Notes: a model not told the origin generated them from the letters alone. DNA of 64,000 nt from Erwinia billingiae Eb661 (GCF_000196615.1 NC_014306.1:4402001-4466000), one strand, 5' to 3'; numbered from the stretch's first letter, positions 1-8,716 are shown. A program made the numbers and translations.

Positions 1-909
1 CCGGCTTGCGGCACTGGCGGTTTCCTGGCGTGTTCATTCGACCATGTGAAAGAGCATTACGTTAAAACCACAGAAGACCATAAAACGCTGCAAAAGCAGA
101 TTTTCGGCGTCGAAAAAAAGCAGCTTCCACATCTGCTGTGTACCACCAATATGTTGCTGCACGGCATTGAAGTGCCGGTACAAATCCGCCATGACAACAC
201 GCTTAACAAACCACTATCTTCATGGGATGAGCAAGTCGACGTATTTGTTACCAACCCGCCGTTTGGTGGTACCGAAGAAGACGGCATCGAGAAAAATTTC
301 CCGGCAGAAATGCAGACCCGTGAAACTGCCGACCTGTTCTTGCAACTGATTATCGAAGTGCTGGCCGACAAAGGCCGCGCAGCGGTGGTCCTGCCGGACG
401 GCACGCTGTTTGGCGAAGGCGTCAAAACCAAAATCAAAAAGCTGCTCACCGAAGAATGCAACCTGCACACCATCGTGCGTCTGCCGAACGGCGTGTTTAA
501 CCCGTACACCGGCATCAAAACCAATATTTTGTTCTTCACCAAAGGTCAGCCAACCAAAGAGGTATGGTTCTACGAGCACCCGTACCCGGATGGCGTAAAG
601 AACTACAGCAAAACCAAACCGATGAAGTTTGAAGAGTTCCAGGCGGAAATCGACTGGTGGGGCAGCGAAGCCGACGGTTTTGCCAGCCGCGAAGAGAACA
701 ACCAGGCGTGGAAAGTCAGCATTGACGACATCATTGCGCGCAACTTCAACCTTGATATCAAGAACCCGTACCAGGGTGTAACCGTCAGCCACGACCCGGA
801 CGAATTGCTGGCGCAGTATCAGACACAGCAGGCGGAGATCAGCGAACTGCGCAACCAGCTACGCGATATTCTCGGTGCCGCGTTGGCAGGCAACAAGGGG
901 GCGAACTGA
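1..909 (+). CDS. hsdM: Type I DNA methyltransferase subunit HsdM (3' part)
   Basis: This is the C-terminal part of the modification subunit of a type I restriction-modification system, which transfers methyl from S-adenosylmethionine to adenine N6. The frame is open from base 1, so the start lies outside the window. The first visible residues, PACGTGGFL, are the SAM-binding motif, and NPPFGG (about bases 252-269) is the catalytic N-P-P-F motif of N6-adenine methyltransferases. The last residues form a heptad-like helical tail typical of HsdM contacts with HsdS. The stop codon overlaps the hsdS start (TGATG), so the two are translationally coupled. hsdR is not in view; it may lie upstream or be absent. 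Confidence 0.93.
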   Translation, partial: PACGTGGFLACSFDHVKEHYVKTTEDHKTLQKQIFGVEKKQLPHLLCTTNMLLHGIEVPVQIRHDNTLNKPLSSWDEQVDVFVTNPPFGGTEEDGIEKNFPAEMQTRETADLFLQLIIEVLADKGRAAVVLPDGTLFGEGVKTKIKKLLTEECNLHTIVRLPNGVFNPYTGIKTNILFFTKGQPTKEVWFYEHPYPDGVKNYSKTKPMKFEEFQAEIDWWGSEADGFASREENNQAWKVSIDDIIARNFNLDIKNPYQGVTVSHDPDELLAQYQTQQAEISELRNQLRDILGAALAGNKGAN

Positions 910-2639
910 TGGCCGTTGAACAACTGATTACTCAGCATATTGATACCTGGACTTCCGCGCTGAAAACCCGCTCGACCGCCGGGCGTGGCAGCACCGGCAA
1001 AATCGATCTCTACGGCATTAAGAAACTGCGCGAGCTGATTCTGGAGCTGGCGGTGCGCGGCAAACTGGTACCGCAGGACCCGAATGATGAACCGGCGTCT
1101 GAGTTGTTAAAGCGTATTGCTGCTGAGAAAGCGGAACTGTTAAAACAAGGGAAGATTAAAAAGCAGAAGCTGCTGCTGGAAATTAGCGAAGAAGAGAAGC
1201 CGTTTGAATTGCCGGAGGGGTGGGAATGGATGAGGTTAGGTTTTATTACTAACTATGGCGAGTGTGATAAAGCAGAACCAACTGATGCGAATGCAGATAC
1301 TTGGATTGTTGAGCTTGAAGATATTGAAAAGAGTACATCCAAGCTCTTAAATCGAGTTAAGTTCTCTGAGCGTCCATTTAAAAGTTCAAAGAATAAATTT
1401 TATAAAAATGATGTGCTCTACGGGAAGTTACGACCCTATCTGGATAAAGTTTTGGTTGCTGATGATAGTGGTGTATGTACAACCGAAATTATTCCTATAA
1501 AGGGCTACGGTAATATTCTTCCTGATTACATTCGCCTTTTACTTAAATCTCCAAGGTTTATTGCTTACGCAAATAAATCAACGCATGGAATGAACTTACC
1601 AAGGTTAGGAACCGATAAAGCCATCCATGCAGTGGTTGAATTAACATCAATTGCAGAACAAGCAAGGATTGTGAATAAAGTTGACGAACTAATGTCCCTC
1701 TGCGACCAACTGGAACAGCAATCTCTGACCAGTCTGGAAGCCCACCAGCATCTGGTAGGAACCCTGCTGGCAACACTGACCGAAAGCCAAAATGCAGAAG
1801 AATTAGCTGAAAACTGGGCGCGAATTAGCCAGCATTTCGACACGCTATTTACCACCGAAGCGAGTATTGACGCGCTTAAGCAAACCATTCTGCAACTGGC
1901 AGTAATGGGTAAACTGGTGCCGCAAGACCCGAATGATGAACCCGCCTCTGAACTGCTAAAACGTATTGAGCAGGAAAAAGCGCAACTGGTGAAAGAAGGG
2001 AAAATTAAAAAACATCCTCCAGTTGAACCTTTGGGAGAACCTGCCTTATTACCCCGTTCGTGGTTAAATATTGTTGTTCAGGATTTTGCTGACATAAGGT
2101 TGGGAAGTACTCCTGATAGAACTGAAAAAAAATATTGGAATGGAGATATCCCTTGGGTTAGCTCTGGAGAAGTTGCAAATGAAGTTATTTTAGATACAAA
2201 AGAAAAAGTCACATCTGAGGGTTTTAAAAATTCGAGCACCAATATGATTCCAGCAGGTAGCTTACTCATGGCAATTATTGGCCAAGGAAAAACGAGAGGG
2301 CAGACTGCAATTTTAGGTATTGATGCGTGCACTAACCAAAATGTTGCTGCTTTTGTTTTTAACCGGGAGCTTGTAGATCCTGAATATGTTTGGTTCTGGG
2401 CGAAAAGTAAATATTTGTCCCATAGAGGAGATGGGCACGGAGGAGCACAACCCGCACTAAACGGGAAGAAAGTCAGAAGCTTTATCTTTCCTCTGGCTCC
2501 AATCAAAGAACAACAGCGCATCGTTAGCGAAGTGAAGCGATTTAATGATATTTGTGACACTCTAAAATCCCACCTGCAATCCGCCCAGCAAACCCAGCAG
2601 CACCTGGCAGATGCACTCACAGACGCAGCATTAAACTAA
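909..2639 (+). CDS. hsdS: Type I specificity subunit HsdS
   Basis: This is the DNA sequence-recognition subunit of the type I system, 576 residues long. It has the expected two-fold architecture: a helical repeat near residues 35-85 (LAVRGKLVPQDPNDEPASEL) recurs near 325-375 (LAVMGKLVPQDPNDEPASEL). Each copy is followed by a variable target-recognition domain (TRD), at about 95-260 and 380-560. The DNA of the TRDs (about 1200-1690 and 2040-2560) is clearly more AT-rich than the conserved segments, as expected when TRDs are exchanged between strains. The target sequence cannot be read from the protein. The start ATG overlaps the hsdM stop, and the next gene follows after 10 bases. Confidence 0.95.
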   Translation: MAVEQLITQHIDTWTSALKTRSTAGRGSTGKIDLYGIKKLRELILELAVRGKLVPQDPNDEPASELLKRIAAEKAELLKQGKIKKQKLLLEISEEEKPFELPEGWEWMRLGFITNYGECDKAEPTDANADTWIVELEDIEKSTSKLLNRVKFSERPFKSSKNKFYKNDVLYGKLRPYLDKVLVADDSGVCTTEIIPIKGYGNILPDYIRLLLKSPRFIAYANKSTHGMNLPRLGTDKAIHAVVELTSIAEQARIVNKVDELMSLCDQLEQQSLTSLEAHQHLVGTLLATLTESQNAEELAENWARISQHFDTLFTTEASIDALKQTILQLAVMGKLVPQDPNDEPASELLKRIEQEKAQLVKEGKIKKHPPVEPLGEPALLPRSWLNIVVQDFADIRLGSTPDRTEKKYWNGDIPWVSSGEVANEVILDTKEKVTSEGFKNSSTNMIPAGSLLMAIIGQGKTRGQTAILGIDACTNQNVAAFVFNRELVDPEYVWFWAKSKYLSHRGDGHGGAQPALNGKKVRSFIFPLAPIKEQQRIVSEVKRFNDICDTLKSHLQSAQQTQQHLADALTDAALN

Positions 2640-2649
2640 GGAACAGACG

Positions 2650-3756
2650 ATGCCGGTTCATCATGCTATCTGGCGGGTAGGGGACAATCCTCAGCCGCTG
2701 ACCATCAGCAAACTTGCGAGTGAGCAACTGCTGGAGAGGATGATTTTAAACGACCCGACAATCCTCTCCGATCAATGGATGATTATCGGCCATCAGGAAA
2801 ATACGCTCGATAAAGGGCGTATCGATCTGCTGGCTATCGCGCCGGATGCCTCGCTGATCCTGATTGAGCTTAAGCGCGACCGTACGCCGCGTGAAGTGGT
2901 TGCTCAGGCGCTCGATTACGCCTCTTGGGTGGATGACTTAACCGCCGATCGCTTGTCGCAAATTTATGAAAAATTCTCCGGCGGCGGTAACCTGGGCGAC
3001 GCGTACAGACAGCGCTTCAATACTGAGCTGGAAGAAGAGTCGCTCAACCAGTCGCATCAAATCATCATTGTGGCAGCAGAACTGGATCCGTCCACCGAAC
3101 GTATTATCGATTACCTGAGTAAGAACGGCATCTCGATTAACATCCTGTTCTTCAAAGTGTTCCAGCACGGTGACGAGCAGTTCTTAAGCCGCACTTGGCT
3201 TATCGATCCGAGTGAGACACAAACCAATGCCGCACAAGCAGTTACAAGCGTAAATGGCAGCACTAAAGAACCTTGGAACGGAGAGTTTTACGTCTCCTTT
3301 GGTGATCCACAAAGCCGCGTTTGGGAAGAGGCTCGCAATTACGGATTTATCAGCGCAGGCGGTGGCAGTTGGTACAGTCAAACTTTAAAGCAGCTCCAGC
3401 CAGGCGACCGTGTCTGGGTCAATATCCCTAAAACAGGTTATGTGGGCGTAGGTCTGGTACAGAGCGCCGTTGAACCAGCTAGCAGCTATATGGTTAACAC
3501 CGACAATGGCGAAAAACTCGCAATGGACGTGCTCAAATTTGGTGCCTGGTATCGCGATAACGCCGATAATCCTGATAAATCAGAATATTTTGTCTCGGTT
3601 AAATGGCTTGAAACTCGCAGCGAACAAGAAGCGGTGAGCGAGGTCGGCTTCTTCGGTAATCAGAATACCGTGTGTAGGCCGACAGCACCGAGATGGCGTC
3701 ACACTATCGAGAAATTGAAGCGATCTTTCGTAAACTGGAACGCAGAATGTAATTAG
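2650..3756 (+). CDS. NucS-like PD-(D/E)XK nuclease appended to the hsd operon
   Basis: A 368-residue probable DNA endonuclease, co-transcribed with hsdMS (10-base gap; TAAGGA ribosome site overlapping the hsdS stop). The nuclease core is visible: Asp59 in GRIDLLAI, Glu73 and Lys75 in LIELKRD, and a downstream QxxxY (Gln86, Tyr90), as in RecB/NucS-type PD-(D/E)XK enzymes. After a linker at about 195-212, a C-terminal domain (about 213-365) contains WEEARNYGFISAGGG and GDRVWVNIPKTGYVGVG. This pattern suggests a PUA-fold (EVE/ASCH-like) nucleic-acid-binding domain; that assignment is inference. It is not HsdR, because it is too short and has no helicase motifs. Alternatives are a stand-alone repair nuclease or a modification-dependent restriction enzyme. 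Confidence 0.8.
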   Translation: MPVHHAIWRVGDNPQPLTISKLASEQLLERMILNDPTILSDQWMIIGHQENTLDKGRIDLLAIAPDASLILIELKRDRTPREVVAQALDYASWVDDLTADRLSQIYEKFSGGGNLGDAYRQRFNTELEEESLNQSHQIIIVAAELDPSTERIIDYLSKNGISINILFFKVFQHGDEQFLSRTWLIDPSETQTNAAQAVTSVNGSTKEPWNGEFYVSFGDPQSRVWEEARNYGFISAGGGSWYSQTLKQLQPGDRVWVNIPKTGYVGVGLVQSAVEPASSYMVNTDNGEKLAMDVLKFGAWYRDNADNPDKSEYFVSVKWLETRSEQEAVSEVGFFGNQNTVCRPTAPRWRHTIEKLKRSFVNWNAECN

Positions 3757-3821
3757 CTGGTATTAATTTTCCAGATATGTACGAAATTAGTATTTTAGAA
3801 GACTTCTGAAAATGAACAGCA

Positions 3822-3861
3822 GCCGCAGTATCATCTGCGGCGTATGGTTGTTTCATTTTTT
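3822..3861 (+). terminator. Possible terminator after the hsd operon
   Basis: GCCGCAG and CTGCGGC form a 7-bp stem around a 6-base loop (3822-3841), with a T-rich stretch about 13 bases further on. It is a weak match to an intrinsic terminator because the T-run is not adjacent. Confidence 0.35.
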
Positions 3862-4105
3862 TACCTCAACGTATTTTTAAATGGGGATACGACTAGTTCA
3901 CGATTCGCATCCAGATAATACGCCTACCACTTCAACATCTATCTGCGTACTCCAAGATGCTCTGCCTTATGAATATAACCCGCACGTAAAAAGTAAGGTT
4001 CTTAATAACTCATCTGCTTATCTAACGTGTTGATGTGGGGTAACTCAGACTGATGACGGTGGACTACAAAAGCGAGAAAAGCCTTGCAGGTACGGGATTT
4101 TAACC

Positions 4106-4132
4106 AAAAAAAAAGCCACCTCAACGGTGACT
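4106..4132 (-). terminator. Displaced terminator of the tRNA-Leu gene (inferred)
   Basis: On the minus strand GTCACC-GTTGA-GGTGGC (one G-U pair) is followed by nine Ts. It lies 18 bases past the copied tRNA 3' end at 4151-4170, in the same orientation as the tRNA. This suggests it is the tRNA's own terminator, now separated from the gene by the inserted satellite. Confidence 0.6.
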
Positions 4133-4150
4133 TAATTTTTTCATACACTA

Positions 4151-4170
4151 TTGGTGCGAAGGCCGGACTC
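4151..4170 (-). repeat. Distal satellite attachment site (att copy of tRNA 3' end)
   Basis: TTGGTGCGAAGGCCGGACTC matches the 3' end of the tRNA-Leu gene at 16012-16031 (TGGTGCCGAAGGCCGGAATC) except for one deleted base and one substitution, in direct orientation. P4-family integrases recombine at the 3' end of leuX-type tRNA genes, so this marks the far end of the island. The two mismatches suggest an old or drifted junction. Confidence 0.75.
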
Positions 4171-4225
4171 AAACAAACCTTCAATCCATTGTTTAATAAA
4201 GACAAAAATGAAGGTAAATTCTTAT

Positions 4226-4245
4226 ATGCCCCCTTTTGTGCCCCC
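4226..4245. promoter_or_regulatory. Putative Int arm-type sites, left arm
   Basis: ATGCCCCC at 4226 and GTGCCCCC at 4238 are spaced 12 bp start to start. The same octamer occurs at the other end of the island with the same 12-bp spacing (15878 and 15890). Paired arm repeats flanking attP are typical of P4-type integrases. The role is inferred from position and symmetry. Confidence 0.55.
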
Positions 4246-4678
4246 ACATCAATTTTTACAATTCACTTTAAATTCATAAAGTTAACTAGATTGTATGATT
4301 TTTGTTTAAGGTAATCATGATTGACTATTTCACTCAGTCAGGTTCCGTTACACGGAACCAAACCACACTTTATCAAAAAAAGATTTTATGAAAAATCCTT
4401 CACACTCTACACCTTTCATTTATTATCTTTAAATTCAATTAATTAGATGATGAAGCATGGATGTAGAATAGACTGTACTCTACACCACGGATGTACAATA
4501 GGCGTAAAAAACGGCCTTCATTGGTTCCGGGTGAGCAAATCTGAGTAATCTTAACTTTTTGTAAACCGCATGATTTTGTAGCGCCTAAACGTCCAGAATG
4601 CTCACTAACGATGCCCTTGTCAGAAAATAAACTACGCATTAATTATTGCTGATCATTTTCATCCTTATAAGACTTTAG

Positions 4679-5242
4679 CTAAACTTTACTTTTATATAGA
4701 ATTGCCTTTTCTATTTTTTTCAACTCGCCTAACATCTTATTACCTACTGAGTTATCAGAAGCAGAAACCCCTAAAAAAGAGTAGATATCCAAATAAGTTC
4801 TATTTTTAATGGCTTTTGGGTAAAGAGATTTAGGATTTGCTTTGTAGAAAGTAATATCTACCGTTATTTTTTTCTCTTTAAACCACTCGCTTAGTCCCGC
4901 ATAATTCCCAAGCATAGATATCCTTGATACATCGGGCGCAAGAAACGGGATGCCTGATATTAAAGGCCCTTCATACATAACTTTAGATTTTTCACCAAAA
5001 AAAGCTTTTTGGGGTAGCTTCTCACTGGCTTCAAATGTGATATCTTTAGCTGCACTTTTACCTATATTCTTTATAACTAAATTGAGTACCGTTGGTGCGT
5101 GCTTATCCTGCTCAATGTAAACAATAATATCAGGAGAAGAGTTCTCTTTATACACCAAGTAACTAATTAAAGATGAAGCAATGGCGATTATCATCATAAT
5201 TACATTCACCATAAAGCCACCAAACTCCATTTCATCCATCAT
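4679..5242 (-). CDS. Membrane-anchored hypothetical protein (satellite cargo)
   Basis: I do not recognise this 187-residue protein. It has one hydrophobic N-terminal segment (about residues 9-30), then a mostly beta-type region around residues 36-75 (VLNLVIKNIGKSAAKDITF). That region resembles immunoglobulin-like adhesion/CARDB-style folds in pattern only. The C-terminal third is charged and helical. A likely layout is a single-pass membrane protein. It is AT-rich relative to both the chromosome and the satellite core, and it sits between the replication gene and the att site, a usual place for late-acquired cargo. Function is unknown; involvement in phage exclusion would be a guess from location. 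Confidence 0.7.
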   Translation of the reverse strand: MMDEMEFGGFMVNVIMMIIAIASSLISYLVYKENSSPDIIVYIEQDKHAPTVLNLVIKNIGKSAAKDITFEASEKLPQKAFFGEKSKVMYEGPLISGIPFLAPDVSRISMLGNYAGLSEWFKEKKITVDITFYKANPKSLYPKAIKNRTYLDIYSFLGVSASDNSVGNKMLGELKKIEKAILYKSKV

Positions 5243-5401
5243 TTAAACCTCGCTAATTATTAAATTAATCCCTTATATCAAGGAAGCATATTAAAATAAA
5301 TATAGTGCAAACGAAATTATCTACAATCCTTTTCACGCAATCGCTTTAACTATCTATTTTCAAAGAATTTTGTATGAAGTATATCATCACATGCTAAGCA
5401 T

Positions 5402-5424
5402 AAAAAAACCGGCTTTCGCCGGTT
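5402..5424 (-). terminator. Terminator of the satellite replication operon
   Basis: On the minus strand AACCGGC-GAAA-GCCGGTT is followed by a run of Ts, 10 bases past the alpha stop codon. It is a clean intrinsic terminator with a GAAA tetraloop. Confidence 0.9.
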
Positions 5425-5433
5425 CCGTATGTT

Positions 5434-7764
5434 TCAGATGGCTGCCGGGTCATCACATTTTGGCAGCCAGTCGGTGTTGCTCTCCTCCGTCAGATCCAGA
5501 TTGGTCTGGATCCCCTGCTTGGTTCGCCGCTTAAGATAGCTCAGCCCGTATTCCCGTAAAATTCCCTCAAGAGCCAGACCAAACATTTTCATGCTCAGTG
5601 GGTTTTTATAGCCATTGGCTTCCATGTAGCACAGGTAAGCATGATACAGATAGCGGCGTGGCTGTGCGGGACGGATACTGGCATTACCCATATAAAGCGC
5701 GTTCGGCTCCGGTGCGGTAAACAGGTAGCCACAGAAATCCACCATAGGATCGGCGTCGCGTTTGATGCGCATCGCCTCCCCGGAGTTCTGCTGAGACTGA
5801 AGAAGCGCGCGGGCGTCCTGCGGCTGGCTGAACCGCTGCATCAGCTGGCGCACGATAACGGCCATCTCTCCCCGGATTTTCTCTTTCAGCTGCGGATCGC
5901 GTTCACTGGCCGCAACAATTTCTGGAAAGTGCAGAATGACCCGGCGGCGTGACACCCCGCCGCTGCGGTCAGTGAAGCGCATCGGGTTGTTGTTCACCGC
6001 CAGAATAACCGCCGGGATATGTGTTGAATAGGCATCACGGTATTTCGGGTCAACGGATACCGCATCGCCGCCAGTGATGGCCTTGATGCCCGCACCGTCA
6101 CCGCTCCACTTCTCCTGGTCGGGCAGGATAATCAGTGAATAGCCAATCACCGCCGCGCGTTCCCGTGATGACTCCAGCGTCTCGATGGTCGCAGAGGTGG
6201 TGTTATCCGTTCCGGCCAGCATGGTGGCAATTTCGGCCATGATACTTTTACCGCTGCCGCCCGGACCTGTCACCTCAAGAAACAGCTGCCAGTCAAAGCG
6301 GTTTGCGAGCACCATGAACAGCGCGGCCAGAATGATATCGCGCTTCTCTGCACAGCGACCTGCGGCCCGGTCCAGCCACTGCCAGAAGTGCGGCGCGTGG
6401 CTTTCCAGCGTCTCACCCGTCACCGGCGGGGTAAAATCAACGTCACTGACGGTACGAAGCCAGTAGTCTTTTCTGTGCGGGCTGAACGTAGCGGTGCGGG
6501 TATCGAGTACGCCGTTGCGAAAGCCAATGAGGCGGCGGGCAGGTTCTGCCTGCTGCGGCACAATGAGTTTTAGCGTGTCGACGATTCCCGCCACTTTCGT
6601 AGATGAAAAGCTTGCCCCTACCTTAAGGAACAGCGCCGCCACCTCACGGCGAAACTGATTGCCGGGCATCACCTTCCACGCGCCGGATTTGTAGCGGCTG
6701 AGAACTTCACCGCTTGCGTCCACGGCCAGCCGGTCACGATAGTGTTCAGACACGCGCTCCGCCTTGTCGCTGACGCTCATGGCCGAAAATTCCGCCTCGC
6801 TCATGGTGTTAAACGGGCTGGTCCTGACCGGAGCGGCCGCAACGCTCAGCGCGTGTCGGGTTTCATCCGCGCCGTTCAGAACAAAAGCATCGTTCCAGTC
6901 ACCAAATACCGGCGGAAGGGCAACGTCGGCGTTACAGGCTTCAGCTGCTCTGCGTGCTTTCGTCTGTCCGTCGCCGTTCAGGTCACGGTCTGCGGCTATC
7001 AGCAGCGGCAGTGTGGCGTGTTTTTCCCGGACAAGGCCTGCCAGGGAAAGGAGATTAACGGACGACAGCGCCACCCACACCTCATCGCCGGTGAGGTTAT
7101 GCACCGTCAGGCCGGTGGCGTAGCCCTCCGCCAGCCAGATACGCTTTGCCGGTTTACCACTGCTGAGAACGTGGCAGGCACCATTCACCTGCCCGCCCTT
7201 CAGCGTGCGCTTTTCACCTGCGGCGTTAATCAGCTGAACGTTAACCAGTTCCCCGCTCATATCGTACAGCGGCACCACCACGTCACCCGGACGGTAGCTG
7301 ATGGTCGCAACCTTCTGAGGCTTCGCAAGTGTCAGGGCACCATGCTGCGGCCAGCCCTTGCGCGACAGGTAGGCATTACCGGTGACGTCTTTCGCCGTAC
7401 TGACCAGCTGCTGCGCCAGCGTGATGGACGCAGCGCGCGCGGCTTCATCATCAGCCGTGTTTATGGTCAGGGATTCAGGCTGCACCGCGGGCAAAGCGCC
7501 GCTCAGTTCGCTGACGCGCGCGGCGGCCTCGCTGAGCGAAATACTGAGCGCCCTTTCCACCAGGGTGAGGCCGTCACCGGCCCCGCAGTGGTTGCAAATC
7601 CACGTACCTCGCCCATCCTTGTCATCAAAGCGAAAGCGGTCGGTGCCCTGACAGACCGGACAAGGCATATGACGGTTCTTCATCACCTTAAGACCAAGGG
7701 CCGGGAGGATGCGGGGCCACTGGCCCCTTGCGGCGGCAGCCGCTTCTGTTACGGTCATTTTCAT
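5434..7764 (-). CDS. P4 alpha-like primase/helicase
   Basis: This 776-residue replication protein matches the length of phage P4 alpha (777). It combines primase, 3'-5' helicase and origin recognition. Visible parts are an N-terminal zinc-binding motif (Cys35, Cys38, Cys57, Cys60 in CPVCQG...CNHCG), a Toprim-type primase segment with WLAEGYATGLTV, and a superfamily-3 helicase with Walker A GPGGSGKS near residue 500. The C-terminal part should bind origin iterons; candidates lie at 9622-9726. It starts at ATG 7764 behind GGGAGAG and is the last gene of the left operon, which is transcribed leftward. A 453-codon frame antisense to it is a shadow. Confidence 0.93.
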   Translation of the reverse strand: MKMTVTEAAAAARGQWPRILPALGLKVMKNRHMPCPVCQGTDRFRFDDKDGRGTWICNHCGAGDGLTLVERALSISLSEAAARVSELSGALPAVQPESLTINTADDEAARAASITLAQQLVSTAKDVTGNAYLSRKGWPQHGALTLAKPQKVATISYRPGDVVVPLYDMSGELVNVQLINAAGEKRTLKGGQVNGACHVLSSGKPAKRIWLAEGYATGLTVHNLTGDEVWVALSSVNLLSLAGLVREKHATLPLLIAADRDLNGDGQTKARRAAEACNADVALPPVFGDWNDAFVLNGADETRHALSVAAAPVRTSPFNTMSEAEFSAMSVSDKAERVSEHYRDRLAVDASGEVLSRYKSGAWKVMPGNQFRREVAALFLKVGASFSSTKVAGIVDTLKLIVPQQAEPARRLIGFRNGVLDTRTATFSPHRKDYWLRTVSDVDFTPPVTGETLESHAPHFWQWLDRAAGRCAEKRDIILAALFMVLANRFDWQLFLEVTGPGGSGKSIMAEIATMLAGTDNTTSATIETLESSRERAAVIGYSLIILPDQEKWSGDGAGIKAITGGDAVSVDPKYRDAYSTHIPAVILAVNNNPMRFTDRSGGVSRRRVILHFPEIVAASERDPQLKEKIRGEMAVIVRQLMQRFSQPQDARALLQSQQNSGEAMRIKRDADPMVDFCGYLFTAPEPNALYMGNASIRPAQPRRYLYHAYLCYMEANGYKNPLSMKMFGLALEGILREYGLSYLKRRTKQGIQTNLDLTEESNTDWLPKCDDPAAI

Positions 7765-7777
7765 TATTTGCTCTCCC

Positions 7778-8101
7778 TCAGTGCAGTACCGGCACGTCTT
7801 TCAGACGTCCGCACAGTTCATCCATCACCACCTGTCCCAGAAAGGACAGGCACGGGGCGGCTTTCAGCGGCCCGGCGGCCATCAGGTCAGCCAGCAGCGC
7901 ACAGGCAATTTCCTGCCCGCGCTGGCGTCCGTGCTGGCGCAGATAAAACCCCTCAAGCTCGGTTTCAATGGCGTGTTCAAGCCGCGCCAGCGTCAGGGAG
8001 GCATAGCGTTTTTGCTCATGGCACAGGGTCAGCCAGGCACAGGCCACCGCGCGGCGGTAGAGTGCGGCTTTTAATGCGGGCGTCAGGTGACATTCTTTCA
8101 T
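7778..8101 (-). CDS. P4 ORF106/Cnr-like small protein
   Basis: A 107-residue protein directly upstream of alpha, in the position and at the size of P4 ORF106, the copy-number regulator Cnr. The P4 protein acts through alpha to limit over-replication. The sequence ([37 protein letters not shown]) reads like the P4-satellite family as I remember it. Its start overlaps the stop of the preceding gene by 4 bases (ATGA) and alpha starts 13 bases after its stop, so expression is coupled. The functional name is inferred from synteny. Confidence 0.7.
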   Translation of the reverse strand: MKECHLTPALKAALYRRAVACAWLTLCHEQKRYASLTLARLEHAIETELEGFYLRQHGRQRGQEIACALLADLMAAGPLKAAPCLSFLGQVVMDELCGRLKDVPVLH

Positions 8102-8322
8102 GACTGCACCTCCATGTTCATCCAGCCGTCGCTGCAGCGGGCAACCACGCCGTCCAGCTGGGCGGTCATCAGGTAAATCAGGGAGGCCAGCTGCGCGCGC
8201 TGGTCAGCCGGTGGCACTTCGTGGCAGTCCTGAATCCGGGTCAGGTCAGAAACCAGCTGGCCGACGTTGCGGATATGGTCGAGGCGGAGAATATCTTCAT
8301 GAGAAATGCTGGCGTGGCTCAT
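8098..8322 (-). CDS. Small satellite left-operon protein
   Basis: A 74-residue acidic, mainly helical protein ([21 protein letters not shown]) of unknown function. It overlaps its neighbours by 4 bases on both sides (ATGA at 8319-8322 and 8098-8101), which supports it as a real gene in the tightly packed left operon. Its position resembles that of P4's small regulatory genes, such as epsilon. I see no motif that would justify assigning derepression activity. Confidence 0.65.
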   Translation of the reverse strand: MSHASISHEDILRLDHIRNVGQLVSDLTRIQDCHEVPPADQRAQLASLIYLMTAQLDGVVARCSDGWMNMEVQS

Positions 8323-8513
8323 GCGCGCACCTCCCTTACAGGCAGGCGGGCGGCCAGAGAGAGAATATAGTCACGGGCAAGCGGCAGGCGCGCGGCGCGC
8401 TCACTTGCAGCCACCGTGCGCAGCATCTGAATACGGGAATGGCGCTCACAGCGGCGAAGGGCGGCAAAAACAAAGACGAACTGAATGTGTGGGGAATGAG
8501 TGACCGTAGCCAT
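8319..8513 (-). CDS. Kil/Icd-like (Ash-family) host-division inhibitor type protein
   Basis: A 64-residue protein starting [18 protein letters not shown], a signature of the Icd-like/Ash group encoded behind antisense-RNA leaders in P4-type satellites and phage P1. In P4 the equivalent gene (kil/eta) blocks cell division and is silenced by the CI RNA. I chose ATG 8513 because AGGAG lies 9 bases upstream. The frame runs open much further upstream (to 9035), but that part is the structured immunity RNA leader and not plausible coding sequence. The stop overlaps the next gene by 4 bases. Confidence 0.7.
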   Translation of the reverse strand: MATVTHSPHIQFVFVFAALRRCERHSRIQMLRTVAASERAARLPLARDYILSLAARLPVREVRA

Positions 8514-8566
8514 GATGGCAGTCTCCTGTGAATAGCGGTTAACGCCACCACCGGAGTTCCTACACT

Positions 8567-8690
8567 CATGGGTGGTAGCCCGGACGGGGGTAGGAATACC
8601 GGCTTCACAGGATACCGGCCAGCCCGAAGGCTGCCCCGCCCAGGCCACCATTACGCGGACGGCACAGCGGTTACAGAACCGCTGCCCGAA
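8567..8690 (-). ncRNA. P4 CI / C4-type antisense immunity RNA
   Basis: The leader contains an antisense block flanked by two target copies, the seqA-seqB-seqC layout of P4 immunity. On the minus strand the targets read GTAGGAAC...ATTCACAGG at 8770-8747 and again at 8563-8525. The middle block carries CCTGTGAA then TTCCTAC (8611-8590), which is complementary to both. A further element GCTACCACC pairs with GGTGGTGGC in the downstream target. Stable hairpins are visible, such as CAGCGGTT-CTGT-AACCGCTG. The downstream target covers the AGGAG site of the Kil/Icd gene. Exact RNA ends are estimates. Confidence 0.75.
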
Positions 8691-8716
8691 AAATGGGTGC
8701 ACTGAGGCTTGGACAC

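Larger units (their letters stand above)
3757..4678. other. Gene-poor stretch holding the left satellite junction
   Basis: I see no convincing gene in this 0.9 kb. It holds the weak hsd-side hairpin, a terminator at 4106-4132, the attachment-site copy at 4151-4170, two Int arm-type repeats (4226-4245), an inverted repeat GGTTCCG-N5-CGGAACC (4341-4359), and a 13-base direct repeat, GGATGTA(G/C)AATAG, at 4459 and 4489. A 66-codon minus-strand frame (4439-4639) has no ribosome-binding site and is not annotated. Confidence 0.6.

Noticed and set aside
4002..4314. Two short overlapping frames across the att copy
   Set aside because: They cross the att copy, terminator and arm repeats, which explain the sequence better.
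4439..4639. 66-codon minus-strand frame near the distal att
   Set aside because: No ribosome site, overlaps short direct repeats, no recognisable domain; cannot be told from chance.
6742..8103. 453-codon plus-strand frame opposite alpha
   Set aside because: Arg/His-rich antisense shadow of the alpha, cnr-like and neighbouring genes, with no ribosome site or known domain.
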